This document shows positions 33,082-43,165 of a stretch of 64,000 bases of DNA, piece by piece. The notes below the pieces were generated by a model, which worked only from the letters and a program-made list of their open reading frames with translations, was not told the DNA's origin and ran no database searches. Made by a program: the position numbers and the translations under genes. The stretch is from Curtobacterium herbarum (GTDB lineage: Bacteria; Actinomycetota; Actinomycetes; Actinomycetales; Microbacteriaceae), in the NCBI RefSeq assembly GCF_016907335.1, contig NZ_JAFBBT010000001.1, forward strand, positions 1,054,001 through 1,118,000, written 5' to 3'. Position 1 is the stretch's first letter; the number at the start of each line of letters is the position of its first letter.

Positions 33082-34834
33082 CGGTGGTGTCACCGATGAC
33101 ACGGTCGCCGGCTCCGGCAGCCCCGCGACCGACTTCGCCGTCGCCTTCCTGCAGGAACTCGCCCGCGCCGGCGTGACCGACGTCGTGGTCAGCCCGGGCT
33201 CGCGCTCGCAGGCCCTGGCCCTGGCTGCCGTCGCCCTCGAGCGCGCCGGCGGCATCACCGTGCACGTCCGGCTCGACGAGCGGACCGCCGGGTTCTTCGC
33301 CCTCGGGCTCGCGGTGGAGTCGGGTCGTCCCGCGGCGGTCGTCACGACGTCGGGCACCGCGGTCGTCAACCTGCACCCCGCCGTGCTCGAGGCGCACCAC
33401 TCCGGCGTGCCGATGATCGTCGTCTCCGCCGACCGGCCGGCCGAACTCCGCGGCATCGGCAGCAACCAGACCACCGTGCAGCCCGGGGTCTTCGGGCCCG
33501 CCGTGTCCTTCGTCCGCGACGTCCAGGCACCGAGCGCGCACGGCGTCGACGACGACGTCCGCGCCACGGTCCGCGCGCTGGTGCGGGAAGCCGTCGCCGC
33601 CGCGGCCGGTCACGCCGGGCAGCCCGGTCCGGTCCAGCTCGACCTCGCCTTCCGCGAACCGCTGTCCGCCGGACTCGACCGGGTCGACGGTGTGCCCGAC
33701 GACCAGGTGGACCGCGCGTACGCCACCCGCCGGACGACGGCTGCCCTGCCCGTCGCCGAGCTCGCACCCGACGACGAGCCCGCCACGGTGGTCATCGCCG
33801 GACACGACGCCGGCGCCGAGGCTGAGCGGATCGCGTGGGAACTCGGGGCGCCGCTGCTCGCCGAGGTCTCCAGCGGAGCACGCTTCGGTCGGAACCTGGC
33901 GGCCGCCTACCGCGAGCTCCTGCGCGACGACGACCTCGGCGGCCGGGTCCGTCGCGCGGTGGTCCTCGGCCACCCGACGCTCAGCCGCGAGGTGCCGGTG
34001 CTCCTGCAGCGCGCCGACGTCGAGACGATCGTGGTCCGCGGAGCCGGAGCCGACGTGTTCGACCCGGCCCGCGCCTCCCGGCCGGACGCCACGACGCAGG
34101 TCGTGTCGGACGTCCGCGTCACCGGTCGGACCGGGGCCGCGCACCGCGCCTGGGTCGGCCGCTGGGTCGGCGCGAGCCGCGCGCTGCTCGGCGAGGGCGA
34201 CGCCGGACCGGACCTCGACGCCAAGCGCTCGGCGGACCGGGCCGAGCGGAACCGGTTCCTCAGGGACGAGGTCGCGCTGCGGCGTCGGCCCGTCGACCGC
34301 GCCATGCTCGCCGAGGCGGTGTGGGGCGTCACCTGGCCGCACGACCGTCTGGTGTTCGGCGCGTCGCAGATCATCCGCGTCGCCGACGCGACGGTCGCCG
34401 GCAAGAAGATCCGGGTGCACGCCAACCGTGGACTGGCCGGCATCGACGGGACCATCTCGACGGCGCTCGGCATCGCGACCGCGCTCGAGGCCGAGTCCGG
34501 CGCCCTCGGCACCACCCGCGTCGTGGTGGGCGACCTGACCTTCCTGCACGACCTCGGCGGACTCGTCACGGGGACCGAGGAAGCACGGCCGCGGTTGCAG
34601 GTCGTCGTCGGCAACGACGGCGGCGGTGCGATCTTCCGCGGGCTCGAGGTGGCGGCGACCACCGCGCCCGAGGACATGCGCCGGATGATGACGACCCCGC
34701 AGCACGTCGACGTCGAACGCGTCGTGACCGGCCTGGGCTGGGAGTACCGCCGGGCCGAGACGTGGGGCGACCTGGAGCGGGTCCTCACCGACCCCGCCGA
34801 GCGCGTGGTCATCGAGGTGCCGCTGGCCGACTGA
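32996..34834 (+). CDS. menD: 2-Succinyl-5-enolpyruvyl-6-hydroxy-3-cyclohexene-1-carboxylate synthase
   Basis: 612 residues from ATG 32996 (GGAAGAG upstream). The first 40 residues are Thr/Ser-rich and lie inside the previous gene; the enzyme proper begins at SPATDFAVAFLQELARAG. ThDP-enzyme motifs: VVVSPGSRSQALAL, the Glu in VRLDERTAGFF, and near the C-terminus VVVGDLTFLHDLGG and VVGNDGGGAIF (GDx...N Mg-ThDP site). It joins isochorismate and 2-oxoglutarate. Confidence 0.96.
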   Translation: MTRTRTTQPSDPSKTSSTTATTTAAPIGDGGVTDDTVAGSGSPATDFAVAFLQELARAGVTDVVVSPGSRSQALALAAVALERAGGITVHVRLDERTAGFFALGLAVESGRPAAVVTTSGTAVVNLHPAVLEAHHSGVPMIVVSADRPAELRGIGSNQTTVQPGVFGPAVSFVRDVQAPSAHGVDDDVRATVRALVREAVAAAAGHAGQPGPVQLDLAFREPLSAGLDRVDGVPDDQVDRAYATRRTTAALPVAELAPDDEPATVVIAGHDAGAEAERIAWELGAPLLAEVSSGARFGRNLAAAYRELLRDDDLGGRVRRAVVLGHPTLSREVPVLLQRADVETIVVRGAGADVFDPARASRPDATTQVVSDVRVTGRTGAAHRAWVGRWVGASRALLGEGDAGPDLDAKRSADRAERNRFLRDEVALRRRPVDRAMLAEAVWGVTWPHDRLVFGASQIIRVADATVAGKKIRVHANRGLAGIDGTISTALGIATALEAESGALGTTRVVVGDLTFLHDLGGLVTGTEEARPRLQVVVGNDGGGAIFRGLEVAATTAPEDMRRMMTTPQHVDVERVVTGLGWEYRRAETWGDLERVLTDPAERVVIEVPLAD

Positions 34835-34836
34835 GT

Positions 34837-34872
34837 ACTCAGGCCAGCGCGTGAGCACTCAGGCCAGCGCGT
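34837..34872. repeat. 20-bp direct duplication at the end of menF
   Basis: ACTCAGGCCAGCGCGT occurs at 34837-34852 and 34857-34872. The second copy encodes the menF C-terminus and stop, so the last codons of menF are duplicated just beyond its end. Confidence 0.8.
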
Positions 34873-36118
34873 CGACGATCGGTCGGAACTTCAGCCGCGT
34901 CTCCGCGACCTCCCGCGCCGGCTCGGAGCCCGCGACGATCCCGGCGCCGGCCCACGCGCGGACCGTGCCGTCCTCGTCGATCTGCGCGCTCCGGAGCGCG
35001 AGCATCCACTCGCCGTCCCCGGAGGCGCCCAACCAGCCGACGGGACCGGCGTACCGTCCGCGGTCCACGCCCTCCAGCTCGGCGACGAGCCGGACCGCGA
35101 CGTCCGTCGGGGTCCCGGCGACCGCGGCGGTCGGGTGCAGTGCGTCGGCGACGTCGAGCGCGGTCACGCCGGCGGGCAGGACGGCCTCGACGTCACTGGC
35201 CAGGTGCCACACGTTCGGCAGCTGCAGACGGAACGGCTCGGGGTCGACCCGGAGGTCCGCGGCGATCGGCCGCAGCGACGCGACCAGGCTCGAGATCGCG
35301 AAGGCGTGCTCCTCCAGGTCCTTCGTGCTCGCGGCGAGGGTCTCGGCGGCGACCCGGTCGCTCTCGGCGTCCGTCCCCCGGGCGGCACTGCCGGCGAGCA
35401 CCCGAGCGGTCAGGGTGCGCCCCTCCGTCCGGGCGAGCGTCTCCGGGGTCGCCCCGATGAGCCCGTCGACGGCGAAGGTGACGCAGGTCGGGTAGGCGGC
35501 GGCCAGGTCGAGGAGCACCGCACGGCGGTCGGCGCCGGGCGGCAGGGTCCCGACCAGGTCGCGGGCCAGGACGACCTTCTGCGCACGACCGGCCGTGATG
35601 GCGGTGACCGCGGCGGCGACCGAGGCCGCGTAGGCGTCCTCGTCGACCGCGCCGGGCTGCAGCGCGACGGAGACGTGCGGGCCGACGCGGGGGACCGGCA
35701 CCGAGGTGCTCGTGAAGGGCAGGGGAGCAGGGGTGTCGGTGGTGTCGATCGCGGTGATCCACGCCCGACCCCGACGGCGACCGACCACGACGCGCGGCAC
35801 GATGAGGACGCTCGTGGCGGCGGAGTCGTCGGCGAACGCGAAGGTGCCGAACGCCACCAGACCGCTGCCACGGAGCCGGACCGGGTCGTCGACGACGGCG
35901 GCCGCGACGATCTCCCGCCAGAGCGCCGAGGCGTCGCGCATCCGGGTCGGGCCGGAGAACGTGAAGCGCATGGCCTCGCCGATCCCGACGATCCCGTCGC
36001 CGCCCCGCACGAAGGCCATCGGGTGTCCGGCGAGGGTGTGGCGGAGCACGGCTCCCGGGTCGTCGAGGATCCGGGTCGACACCGTGAGGGGCTGGACCGC
36101 TGTGGTGGAACGGGTCAC
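34859..36118 (-). CDS. menF: Isochorismate synthase
   Basis: 419 residues, chorismate-binding enzyme. Signature segments: AQKVVLARDLVG, CVTFAVDGLIGATPETLARTEG, VLAGSAARGTDAESD and HPTAAVAGTPTDVA. Isomerises chorismate to isochorismate, the first menaquinone step. An anthranilate or salicylate synthase would share the fold, but the men context settles it. GTG start 6 nt after TAGCAT; divergent from ubiE with 92 nt between starts. Confidence 0.93.
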   Translation of the reverse strand: MTRSTTAVQPLTVSTRILDDPGAVLRHTLAGHPMAFVRGGDGIVGIGEAMRFTFSGPTRMRDASALWREIVAAAVVDDPVRLRGSGLVAFGTFAFADDSAATSVLIVPRVVVGRRRGRAWITAIDTTDTPAPLPFTSTSVPVPRVGPHVSVALQPGAVDEDAYAASVAAAVTAITAGRAQKVVLARDLVGTLPPGADRRAVLLDLAAAYPTCVTFAVDGLIGATPETLARTEGRTLTARVLAGSAARGTDAESDRVAAETLAASTKDLEEHAFAISSLVASLRPIAADLRVDPEPFRLQLPNVWHLASDVEAVLPAGVTALDVADALHPTAAVAGTPTDVAVRLVAELEGVDRGRYAGPVGWLGASGDGEWMLALRSAQIDEDGTVRAWAGAGIVAGSEPAREVAETRLKFRPIVDALA

Positions 36119-36210
36119 GGACCGATGCTACGCGTCGGGGCGCGCCCGGGGATGCCGCGCGCCTGCACGCCTACCGGGAAGCGTCCGGCCGCGGCCTCTA
36201 GGATGACCGG

Positions 36211-36999
36211 GTGAGCAGAGCGGACATGCAGAAGCGGCCGGACGAAGTGGCGGCCATGTTCGACGACGTCGCAGCGAAGTACGACCTGACCAACGACATC
36301 CTGTCGGCGGGCAACGCACCGCTGTGGCGCGTCGCGACGGTGAAGGCCGTCGACCCCCAGCCGGGCGAGCGTGTGCTCGACCTCGCTGCCGGCACCGGGA
36401 CCAGTTCCGCTGCCCTGGCGAAGAAGGGTGCCGAGGTCACCGCCCTCGACCTGTCGTCGGGCATGATCGCGGTCGGTCGCGAACGCCACCCCGAGATCAC
36501 CTTCGTCGAGGGGGACGCCGAGCACCTGCCCTTCGACGACGAGTCGTTCGACGCGGTCACGATCTCGTTCGGGCTGCGCAACGTCAACGACCCGATGCAG
36601 GCCCTGACCGAGATGCTGCGGGTGCTCAGGCCCGGCGGCCGCCTGGTCATCTGCGAGTTCTCCACCCCGCCGCTCGCCGCGCTGCGGTTCGGCTACACCA
36701 CGTACCTCAAGCGGGTCCTGCCCGGCATCGCGAAGCTCTCGAGCAGCAACCCGGCGGCCTACCGCTACCTGGCCGAGTCGATCGAGGCGTGGCCGGACCA
36801 GCAGGTCCTCAGCCAGTGGCTCCGCGGCGTCGGCTTCACGATGGTCGCGCACCGCAACCTCACCGCCGGCATCGTCGCGCTGCACCGTGGCCGCAAGCCG
36901 GTCGAGGGCAGCGTGCGCGAGTCCGCCGCCCGCCGTGCCAAGGCGCGTCGCGAGCACCAGCCCACGGGCGAGCAGCCCCGCGTGGAGCCCGAGGCCTAG
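36211..36999 (+). CDS. menG: Demethylmenaquinone methyltransferase
   Basis: 262 residues, UbiE/MenG class I methyltransferase. SAM site VLDLAAGTGTSSAAL; family motifs YDLTNDILS, DAVTISFGLRNVNDPMQAL and LVICEFSTPP. It performs the last step of menaquinone synthesis. GTG start 6 nt after TAGGAT (leaderless type). The tail of about 35 basic residues is longer than usual. The polyprenyl synthase gene follows. Confidence 0.95.
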   Translation: MSRADMQKRPDEVAAMFDDVAAKYDLTNDILSAGNAPLWRVATVKAVDPQPGERVLDLAAGTGTSSAALAKKGAEVTALDLSSGMIAVGRERHPEITFVEGDAEHLPFDDESFDAVTISFGLRNVNDPMQALTEMLRVLRPGGRLVICEFSTPPLAALRFGYTTYLKRVLPGIAKLSSSNPAAYRYLAESIEAWPDQQVLSQWLRGVGFTMVAHRNLTAGIVALHRGRKPVEGSVRESAARRAKARREHQPTGEQPRVEPEA

Positions 37000-37065
37000 G
37001 CCTGCGGCCCAGGTCCCCACCGCCACCCCGCGCGTCCACCGCCACCCGCGAGTACGGAGCAGCAG

Positions 37066-38142
37066 TTGAACCCGAGTGTCCCGGTCGCCCGACGCGCACC
37101 GAGTCTCCGAGCGTCCCTGGGCATCGGTGAGCGGCTGTTCGCCACCCCGGCGGACCGTCGTTTCATCGCCGCCGTCGACGACGGGCTCGAGCACGTCGAG
37201 CAGGGGCTCGAGGACGCCATGCGCTCCGCCGACACCCTGGCCGACACCACCAGCCGCTACCTGCTCTCGGCGGGCGGCAAGCGGATCCGTCCGACCCTGA
37301 CGCTGCTCATCGCGCAGCTCGGCGACGGCGTGACCGACCACGTGGTGAAGGCCGCGGTCAGCGTCGAGATGACCCACCTGGCGTCGCTGTACCACGACGA
37401 CGTGATGGACGAGGCACCCGTCCGCCGCGGTGTCCCGGCCGCGCACGTCACCTACGGCAACAACATCGCGATCCTCACCGGGGACCTGCTCTTCGCCCGT
37501 GCGTCGCTCATCACCGCGGACCTCGGGCCCGAGGGCATCCGGATGCAGGCCGAGACCTTCCAGCGCCTGTGCATGGGGCAGCTCCACGAGACCACCGGCC
37601 CGCAGCCCGACGACGACCCGGTCGAGCACTACATCCAGGTGCTCAGCGACAAGACCGGTTCCCTGATCGCGACCGCCGCCCGCGCCGGCGTGCTGTTCTC
37701 CGGGGCCGATCGCTCGCTGCTCGAGGCCGTCGGCACGTTCGGCGAGAAGGTCGGCGTCGCCTTCCAGCTCGTCGACGACGTGATCGACCTGGCGCCGGCG
37801 AAGGACAAGACCGGCAAGATCGCCGGCAACGACCTCCGCGCCGGCGTCGACACGCTGCCCCTGCTGCAGCTGCGCCGTCGTGCGGCCACCGACCAGGGCG
37901 CCGCGGCCCTCCTCGCCCGCATCGAGCAGCACGTCCGCGACGCCCCCGACGACGCCGTCCACTCGGACGCGTACCAGAGCGCCGTCACCGAGCTCCGCGA
38001 GCACGAGGCCACCCGGGCGACCCGGGCCCTCGCCGCGAGCTGGGCCGACGAAGCGGTCGCCGCCCTGGCACCCCTGCCGGACGGCACCGTGAAACGCGCC
38101 CTCACCCGGTTCGCGGAGACGGTCGTCGACCGCAGCCGCTGA
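37066..38142 (+). CDS. Long-chain polyprenyl diphosphate synthase
   Basis: 358 residues. First Asp-rich motif YHDDVMDEAP with RRGVPA; second Asp-rich motif QLVDDVIDLAPAKDKTGK. The AGGKRIRPTLTLL segment binds IPP. It probably makes the C40-C50 side chain of menaquinone given the adjoining menG; the final chain length cannot be read reliably. Start is TTG with GGAG upstream. Confidence 0.92.
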   Translation: MNPSVPVARRAPSLRASLGIGERLFATPADRRFIAAVDDGLEHVEQGLEDAMRSADTLADTTSRYLLSAGGKRIRPTLTLLIAQLGDGVTDHVVKAAVSVEMTHLASLYHDDVMDEAPVRRGVPAAHVTYGNNIAILTGDLLFARASLITADLGPEGIRMQAETFQRLCMGQLHETTGPQPDDDPVEHYIQVLSDKTGSLIATAARAGVLFSGADRSLLEAVGTFGEKVGVAFQLVDDVIDLAPAKDKTGKIAGNDLRAGVDTLPLLQLRRRAATDQGAAALLARIEQHVRDAPDDAVHSDAYQSAVTELREHEATRATRALAASWADEAVAALAPLPDGTVKRALTRFAETVVDRSR

Positions 38143-38167
38143 CCTGAACGAAACTGGAGACCGATCA

Positions 38168-39544
<1,377 letters not shown>

Positions 39545-39563
39545 CCGGCTCGCGAGTCCGACC

Positions 39564-40724
39564 ATGACGACGCAGCGCCCGGTACCCCGGCTCGGGGTGC
39601 CGGGCGCCGCTTCGTCCGGGCGGCTCGTCGGGGTCGACGTGGCCCGCTCACTCGCGCTCTTCGGCATGGTGGCCGCCCACGTCGGCGACGTCGCCGAGGA
39701 CGTCGACTGGGCCGATCCGACGAGCTTCGGCGCCGTCGTGAACGGCCGGTCCGCCGCGCTCTTCGCGGTGCTCGCGGGGGTGTCGATCGGGCTCGTCAGC
39801 GGCCGCGACCGCCCACCGGGTCCGCCGGAGATCGGTCGGGTCCGAGCCCGTCTGGCGCTCCGCGCCGTCGTGGTGGTCGTCGTCGGACTGCTCCTGATGG
39901 CACTGCAGACGCCCGTCTACGTCGTCCTGCCCACCTACGGCGCCCTGTTCCTGCTGGCCCTGCCGGTCCTCCGGTGGCCGCGGTGGGCGCTGCTCCTCGC
40001 CGCCGCCACCTGCGCGGTCGCCGCGGCGCCCGTCGCGCTGGCGATCGCGCCGCTCTACGCCGACGCGGGCATGTTCGGTGTGCAGCTCGGGCTGGTCTAC
40101 CCCGTCGTCACCTTCTGGACGTACGTCCTGGTCGGACTCGCGGTCGCCCGGTCCCGGCCAGGAGGCTCGGTGCAGCAGGTCCTGCTCCTCGCGTCCGGCA
40201 CCGTGGTCGCGGTCGCCGCCTACGTCGTCGGGAACGCCGCCGCGCCGATCCCGTTCGACACCACGTCCGCGTTCCCCGGCGTGCCGTTCGTCCCCTCCGG
40301 CTCGGACGCCGGCCAGGCGGTCGCCCAGGTGTTCCTGTCGCCGCGGGACCACTCGTCCTCGATCGTCGACGTCGTCGGCACCGCGGCGATCGCCGTCGCC
40401 GTGATCGCGCTCTGCCGGCTGCTCGTCGACGGACACGGGCCGCTCGTCACCCGCATCGCGTTCCCGTTGTCCGCCGTCGGGTCGATGCCGCTCACCGTGT
40501 ACGCGCTGCACCTCGTCGTGATCGCCGCCTGGCCCGAGATGCCGCAGGGACCGACGACGTGGTGGGGATTCGTGGTCGGCGCGGTGCTGTTCGCGATGCT
40601 CTGGCGGCGGTTCCTCGGCCGCGGGCCGCTCGAACGGCTCACCGCGCGGATCGCCGCAGCGGTCCCCGCCCCGGCGGCGGCACCCGCGGCGGCGCCGGCG
40701 CCCGGCAACCGACCCCGCGCCTGA
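39564..40724 (+). CDS. DUF418/HGSNAT-like membrane acyltransferase family protein
   Basis: 386 residues, nine to ten membrane helices. The N-terminal GVDVARSLALFGMVAAHVGD and the C-terminal MPLTVYALHLVVIAAWP are shared by heparan-alpha-glucosaminide acetyltransferase-like and DUF418 proteins. The helix 1 His may be catalytic. Substrate unknown. The Ala/Pro-rich C-terminus is low complexity. It lies 19 nt after the ferredoxin reductase gene. Confidence 0.8.
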   Translation: MTTQRPVPRLGVPGAASSGRLVGVDVARSLALFGMVAAHVGDVAEDVDWADPTSFGAVVNGRSAALFAVLAGVSIGLVSGRDRPPGPPEIGRVRARLALRAVVVVVVGLLLMALQTPVYVVLPTYGALFLLALPVLRWPRWALLLAAATCAVAAAPVALAIAPLYADAGMFGVQLGLVYPVVTFWTYVLVGLAVARSRPGGSVQQVLLLASGTVVAVAAYVVGNAAAPIPFDTTSAFPGVPFVPSGSDAGQAVAQVFLSPRDHSSSIVDVVGTAAIAVAVIALCRLLVDGHGPLVTRIAFPLSAVGSMPLTVYALHLVVIAAWPEMPQGPTTWWGFVVGAVLFAMLWRRFLGRGPLERLTARIAAAVPAPAAAPAAAPAPGNRPRA

Positions 40725-40788
40725 GGTGACCGGCGGGGCGGACGGGGACCGGGCCTCCCGGCCAGCAGACCGGCTCGGCGACGGCGCG

Positions 40789-42249
40789 CTACTGCAGCGC
40801 CGCGGTGAGCCGCGCCACGTTGTCGAACACCCGCGACCGACGCGGGCGGGTCAGCCACTCGTCCAGCGTCAGCTCGCGGCTGGCCGCGCGGTAGTCGTCC
40901 TGGACGTCGCGCAGGGCGTCGACGAAGGACTTCCCGCGCACCATCACCGAGATCTCCAGGTTCAGGGTGAACGAGCGCATGTCCATGTTCGACGAGCCGA
41001 TCACGGCGACGTCGTCGTCGATCGTGAAGTGCTTCGCGTGGAGCACGGTCGGCGCGCGGTACAGCCAGATCTTCACGCCGGCGCGGAGCAGCCCCTCGTA
41101 GTAGGAGCGCTGCGCGTGCCAGGTCATCGCGTGGTCGCCGATCTCGCCGACGAACAACTCCACCTCGACCCCGCGCTGCGCCGTCGTCGTGATGGCGTAG
41201 AGCATCGAGTCGTCGGGCACGAAGTACGGCGACGTGATCGACACCCGCTCCTGCGCCGAGTACAGCAGCGCGTTGAACAGGCGCAGGTTGTTCTCACCGT
41301 CGAAACCCGGCCCGGACGGCACGACCTGACAGTCCAGGGAGTCCTGACGGTCAGCGCGGTGCACCGGGTCGCTCTCACGGAGCAGCAGCTCGTCGGTCTC
41401 GCTGTACCAGTCGGTGACGAACAGGGCGTTGATGCCCGCGACGACCGGACCCTCGAACCGGGCGAACAAGTCGCGCCACCGGAGGCCACGCTGGATGTTC
41501 GTCTTCGTGTCGTACGAGCGGTCGATGAGGTTCTGCGACCCCGTGAACGCCACCGAACCGTCGACCACCAGGATCTTCCGGTGGTTGCGGAGGTCCGGAC
41601 GCTGGAACTTGCCCTCCATCGGCAGCAGCGGCAGCATCAGGTGCCACTCGATGCCGGCCGCGTCGAGGAACGCCAGGGTGTCCTTGAAGTACGGGTAGCT
41701 CCGGCTCGCCCAGTGGTCCATGAGGAACCGGACCGTGACCCCACGGGCCTGTGCCCGGGCCAGCGACTCGAAGAACGGCCGCGTGGTGTCGTCGAGCGAC
41801 GCGATGTAGAACTCGACGTGCACGAACCGCCGAGCCTCGTCGACCGCGTGCGTCATCTCCGCGAAGGCGTCGTCGTAGTGCGGGTACAGCTCGGCCTGGT
41901 TGCCGCCGACCAGCGGCATCGCCCCGAGCTGCCGGTTCAGGCGGGTGATGCTCTCCAGCCACGCCGGCCACGGGTGGTCCCGCCGGACCCGCTCGATGCC
42001 CTCGGTCTGCTCGAGGATGTACCGGTTGATCTCCGTCTGCTTCTCACGGCGCGACCTCGGCAGCTTCGTCGACCCGAGGACCAGGAACAGGATGAACCCG
42101 ATGTAGGGGATGAGGAAGATCGCCAACAACCAGCCCGTCGCCGTCTGCGGCTTCCGGTCGATCGGGACGTAGACGAGGGAGAAGGCGCGGATCGCCAGGT
42201 CCAACAGGACCAGGAGGATGATCAACGCGACGACGAGCCAGTGCTCCAC
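40789..42249 (-). CDS. cls: Cardiolipin synthase
   Basis: 486 residues. Two N-terminal helices (PLDc_N) and two phospholipase D active sites: NHRKILVVDGSVAFTGSQN and HAKHFTIDDDVAVIGSSN, each with the HxK(x4)D pattern. It condenses phosphatidylglycerol to cardiolipin in the membrane. GTG start 42249. Confidence 0.95.
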   Translation of the reverse strand: MEHWLVVALIILLVLLDLAIRAFSLVYVPIDRKPQTATGWLLAIFLIPYIGFILFLVLGSTKLPRSRREKQTEINRYILEQTEGIERVRRDHPWPAWLESITRLNRQLGAMPLVGGNQAELYPHYDDAFAEMTHAVDEARRFVHVEFYIASLDDTTRPFFESLARAQARGVTVRFLMDHWASRSYPYFKDTLAFLDAAGIEWHLMLPLLPMEGKFQRPDLRNHRKILVVDGSVAFTGSQNLIDRSYDTKTNIQRGLRWRDLFARFEGPVVAGINALFVTDWYSETDELLLRESDPVHRADRQDSLDCQVVPSGPGFDGENNLRLFNALLYSAQERVSITSPYFVPDDSMLYAITTTAQRGVEVELFVGEIGDHAMTWHAQRSYYEGLLRAGVKIWLYRAPTVLHAKHFTIDDDVAVIGSSNMDMRSFTLNLEISVMVRGKSFVDALRDVQDDYRAASRELTLDEWLTRPRRSRVFDNVARLTAALQ

Positions 42250-42282
42250 GGTGAGTGTCGGTGTCTGCGCGGGGAGCGCGGG

Positions 42283-42771
42283 TCAGCGGAAGTTGATGAA
42301 CTGCAGGGGCACGTCGAACTCCTGGCCCTTGAGCAGCTGGATGGTCTGCTGCAGGTCGTCGCGGCTCTTCGACGACACCCGCAGCTCGTCGCCCTGCACC
42401 TGGCTCTTCACCGTCTTCGGTGCCTCGGCCCGGATGACCGCGCCGATCTTCTTCGCGATGTCCTGCTCGATGCCGTTCTTGAACGTCACCTCGATGCGGA
42501 ACTCCTTGCCCGAGGGGTAGGGGTCGCCGGCGTCCAGGCTCTTCAGGCTGATCCCGCGCTTGATCGCCTTCGTCTGCAGCACGTCGAGGACGGCCAGGGC
42601 GCGCTCCTCGGTCGAGGCCTTGATGAGGACGTCCTCGCCACTGAACGCGACGGACGCGCCAACGCCCTTGAAGTCGTAGCGTTGCTCGATCTCCTTCGCC
42701 GCCTGGTTGAGGGCGTTCTCCGCCTCCATCTTGTCGACCTTGCTGACCACGTCGAAGGAGCTGTCTGCCAT
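42283..42771 (-). CDS. YajQ family nucleotide-binding protein
   Basis: 162 residues. It begins SSFDVVSKVDKMEAENALNQ and ends GQEFDVPLQFINFR, near-invariant ends of this family (DUF520/UPF0234). YajQ proteins bind c-di-GMP in Xanthomonas and tRNA/GTP in E. coli; the role here is open. The ATG is 7 nt after minus-strand TAAGCT (leaderless type). It probably reads into cls. Confidence 0.93.
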   Translation of the reverse strand: MADSSFDVVSKVDKMEAENALNQAAKEIEQRYDFKGVGASVAFSGEDVLIKASTEERALAVLDVLQTKAIKRGISLKSLDAGDPYPSGKEFRIEVTFKNGIEQDIAKKIGAVIRAEAPKTVKSQVQGDELRVSSKSRDDLQQTIQLLKGQEFDVPLQFINFR

Positions 42772-42931
42772 GCCGGAGAGCTTATCCGGCGGCACGCCGC
42801 CACGTTCCGGGAGGCCCGTCCCACCCACGCCGACCGGCCAGCGTCGGACCGTGGTCGCGAGCACCTCCGGACATCGGCTATGCTCTTCAGCGCGCCTTCG
42901 GTCGGTGACGACACGGGCCGGGTGCGCACAT

Positions 42932-43014
42932 GGCGAGTTACCCAAGCGGCCAAAGGGATCTGACTGTAAATCAGCCGGCGTATGCCTCCGGGGGTTCGAA
43001 TCCCTCACTCGCCA
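42932..43014 (+). tRNA. tRNA-Tyr (GTA)
   Basis: 83 nt with the long variable arm of class II tRNAs. Acceptor GGCGAGT/ACTCGCC, anticodon loop CTGTAAA, T-loop GGTTCGAATCC. CCA is not encoded. A -10-like TATGCT lies at 42879-42884. Confidence 0.95.
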
Positions 43015-43022
43015 CTGTGCTA

Positions 43023-43076
43023 GCCAACCATTCGTGTTGGCTTCCACGAATGGCCCCGTCCTCGGACGGGGCCATT
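43023..43076 (+). terminator. Terminator after tRNA-Tyr with overlapping alternative hairpins
   Basis: Strong 13-bp hairpin AATGGCCCCGTCC/GGACGGGGCCATT (43049-43076) followed by TCTG. A second stem CCATTCGTG/CACGAATGG (43028-43036/43045-43053) shares the AATGG bases with it, and GCCAAC/GTTGGC (43023-43028/43036-43041) is a third. Confidence 0.75.
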
Positions 43077-43165
43077 TCTGCGTTGCCGGGGGTTCGGCGA
43101 ACGGGCGGGGGGGGGCTGAGTCGGGCGGAGCGGCGGGGGATCGGCTGTTCGGGCAGGATCGGGGT

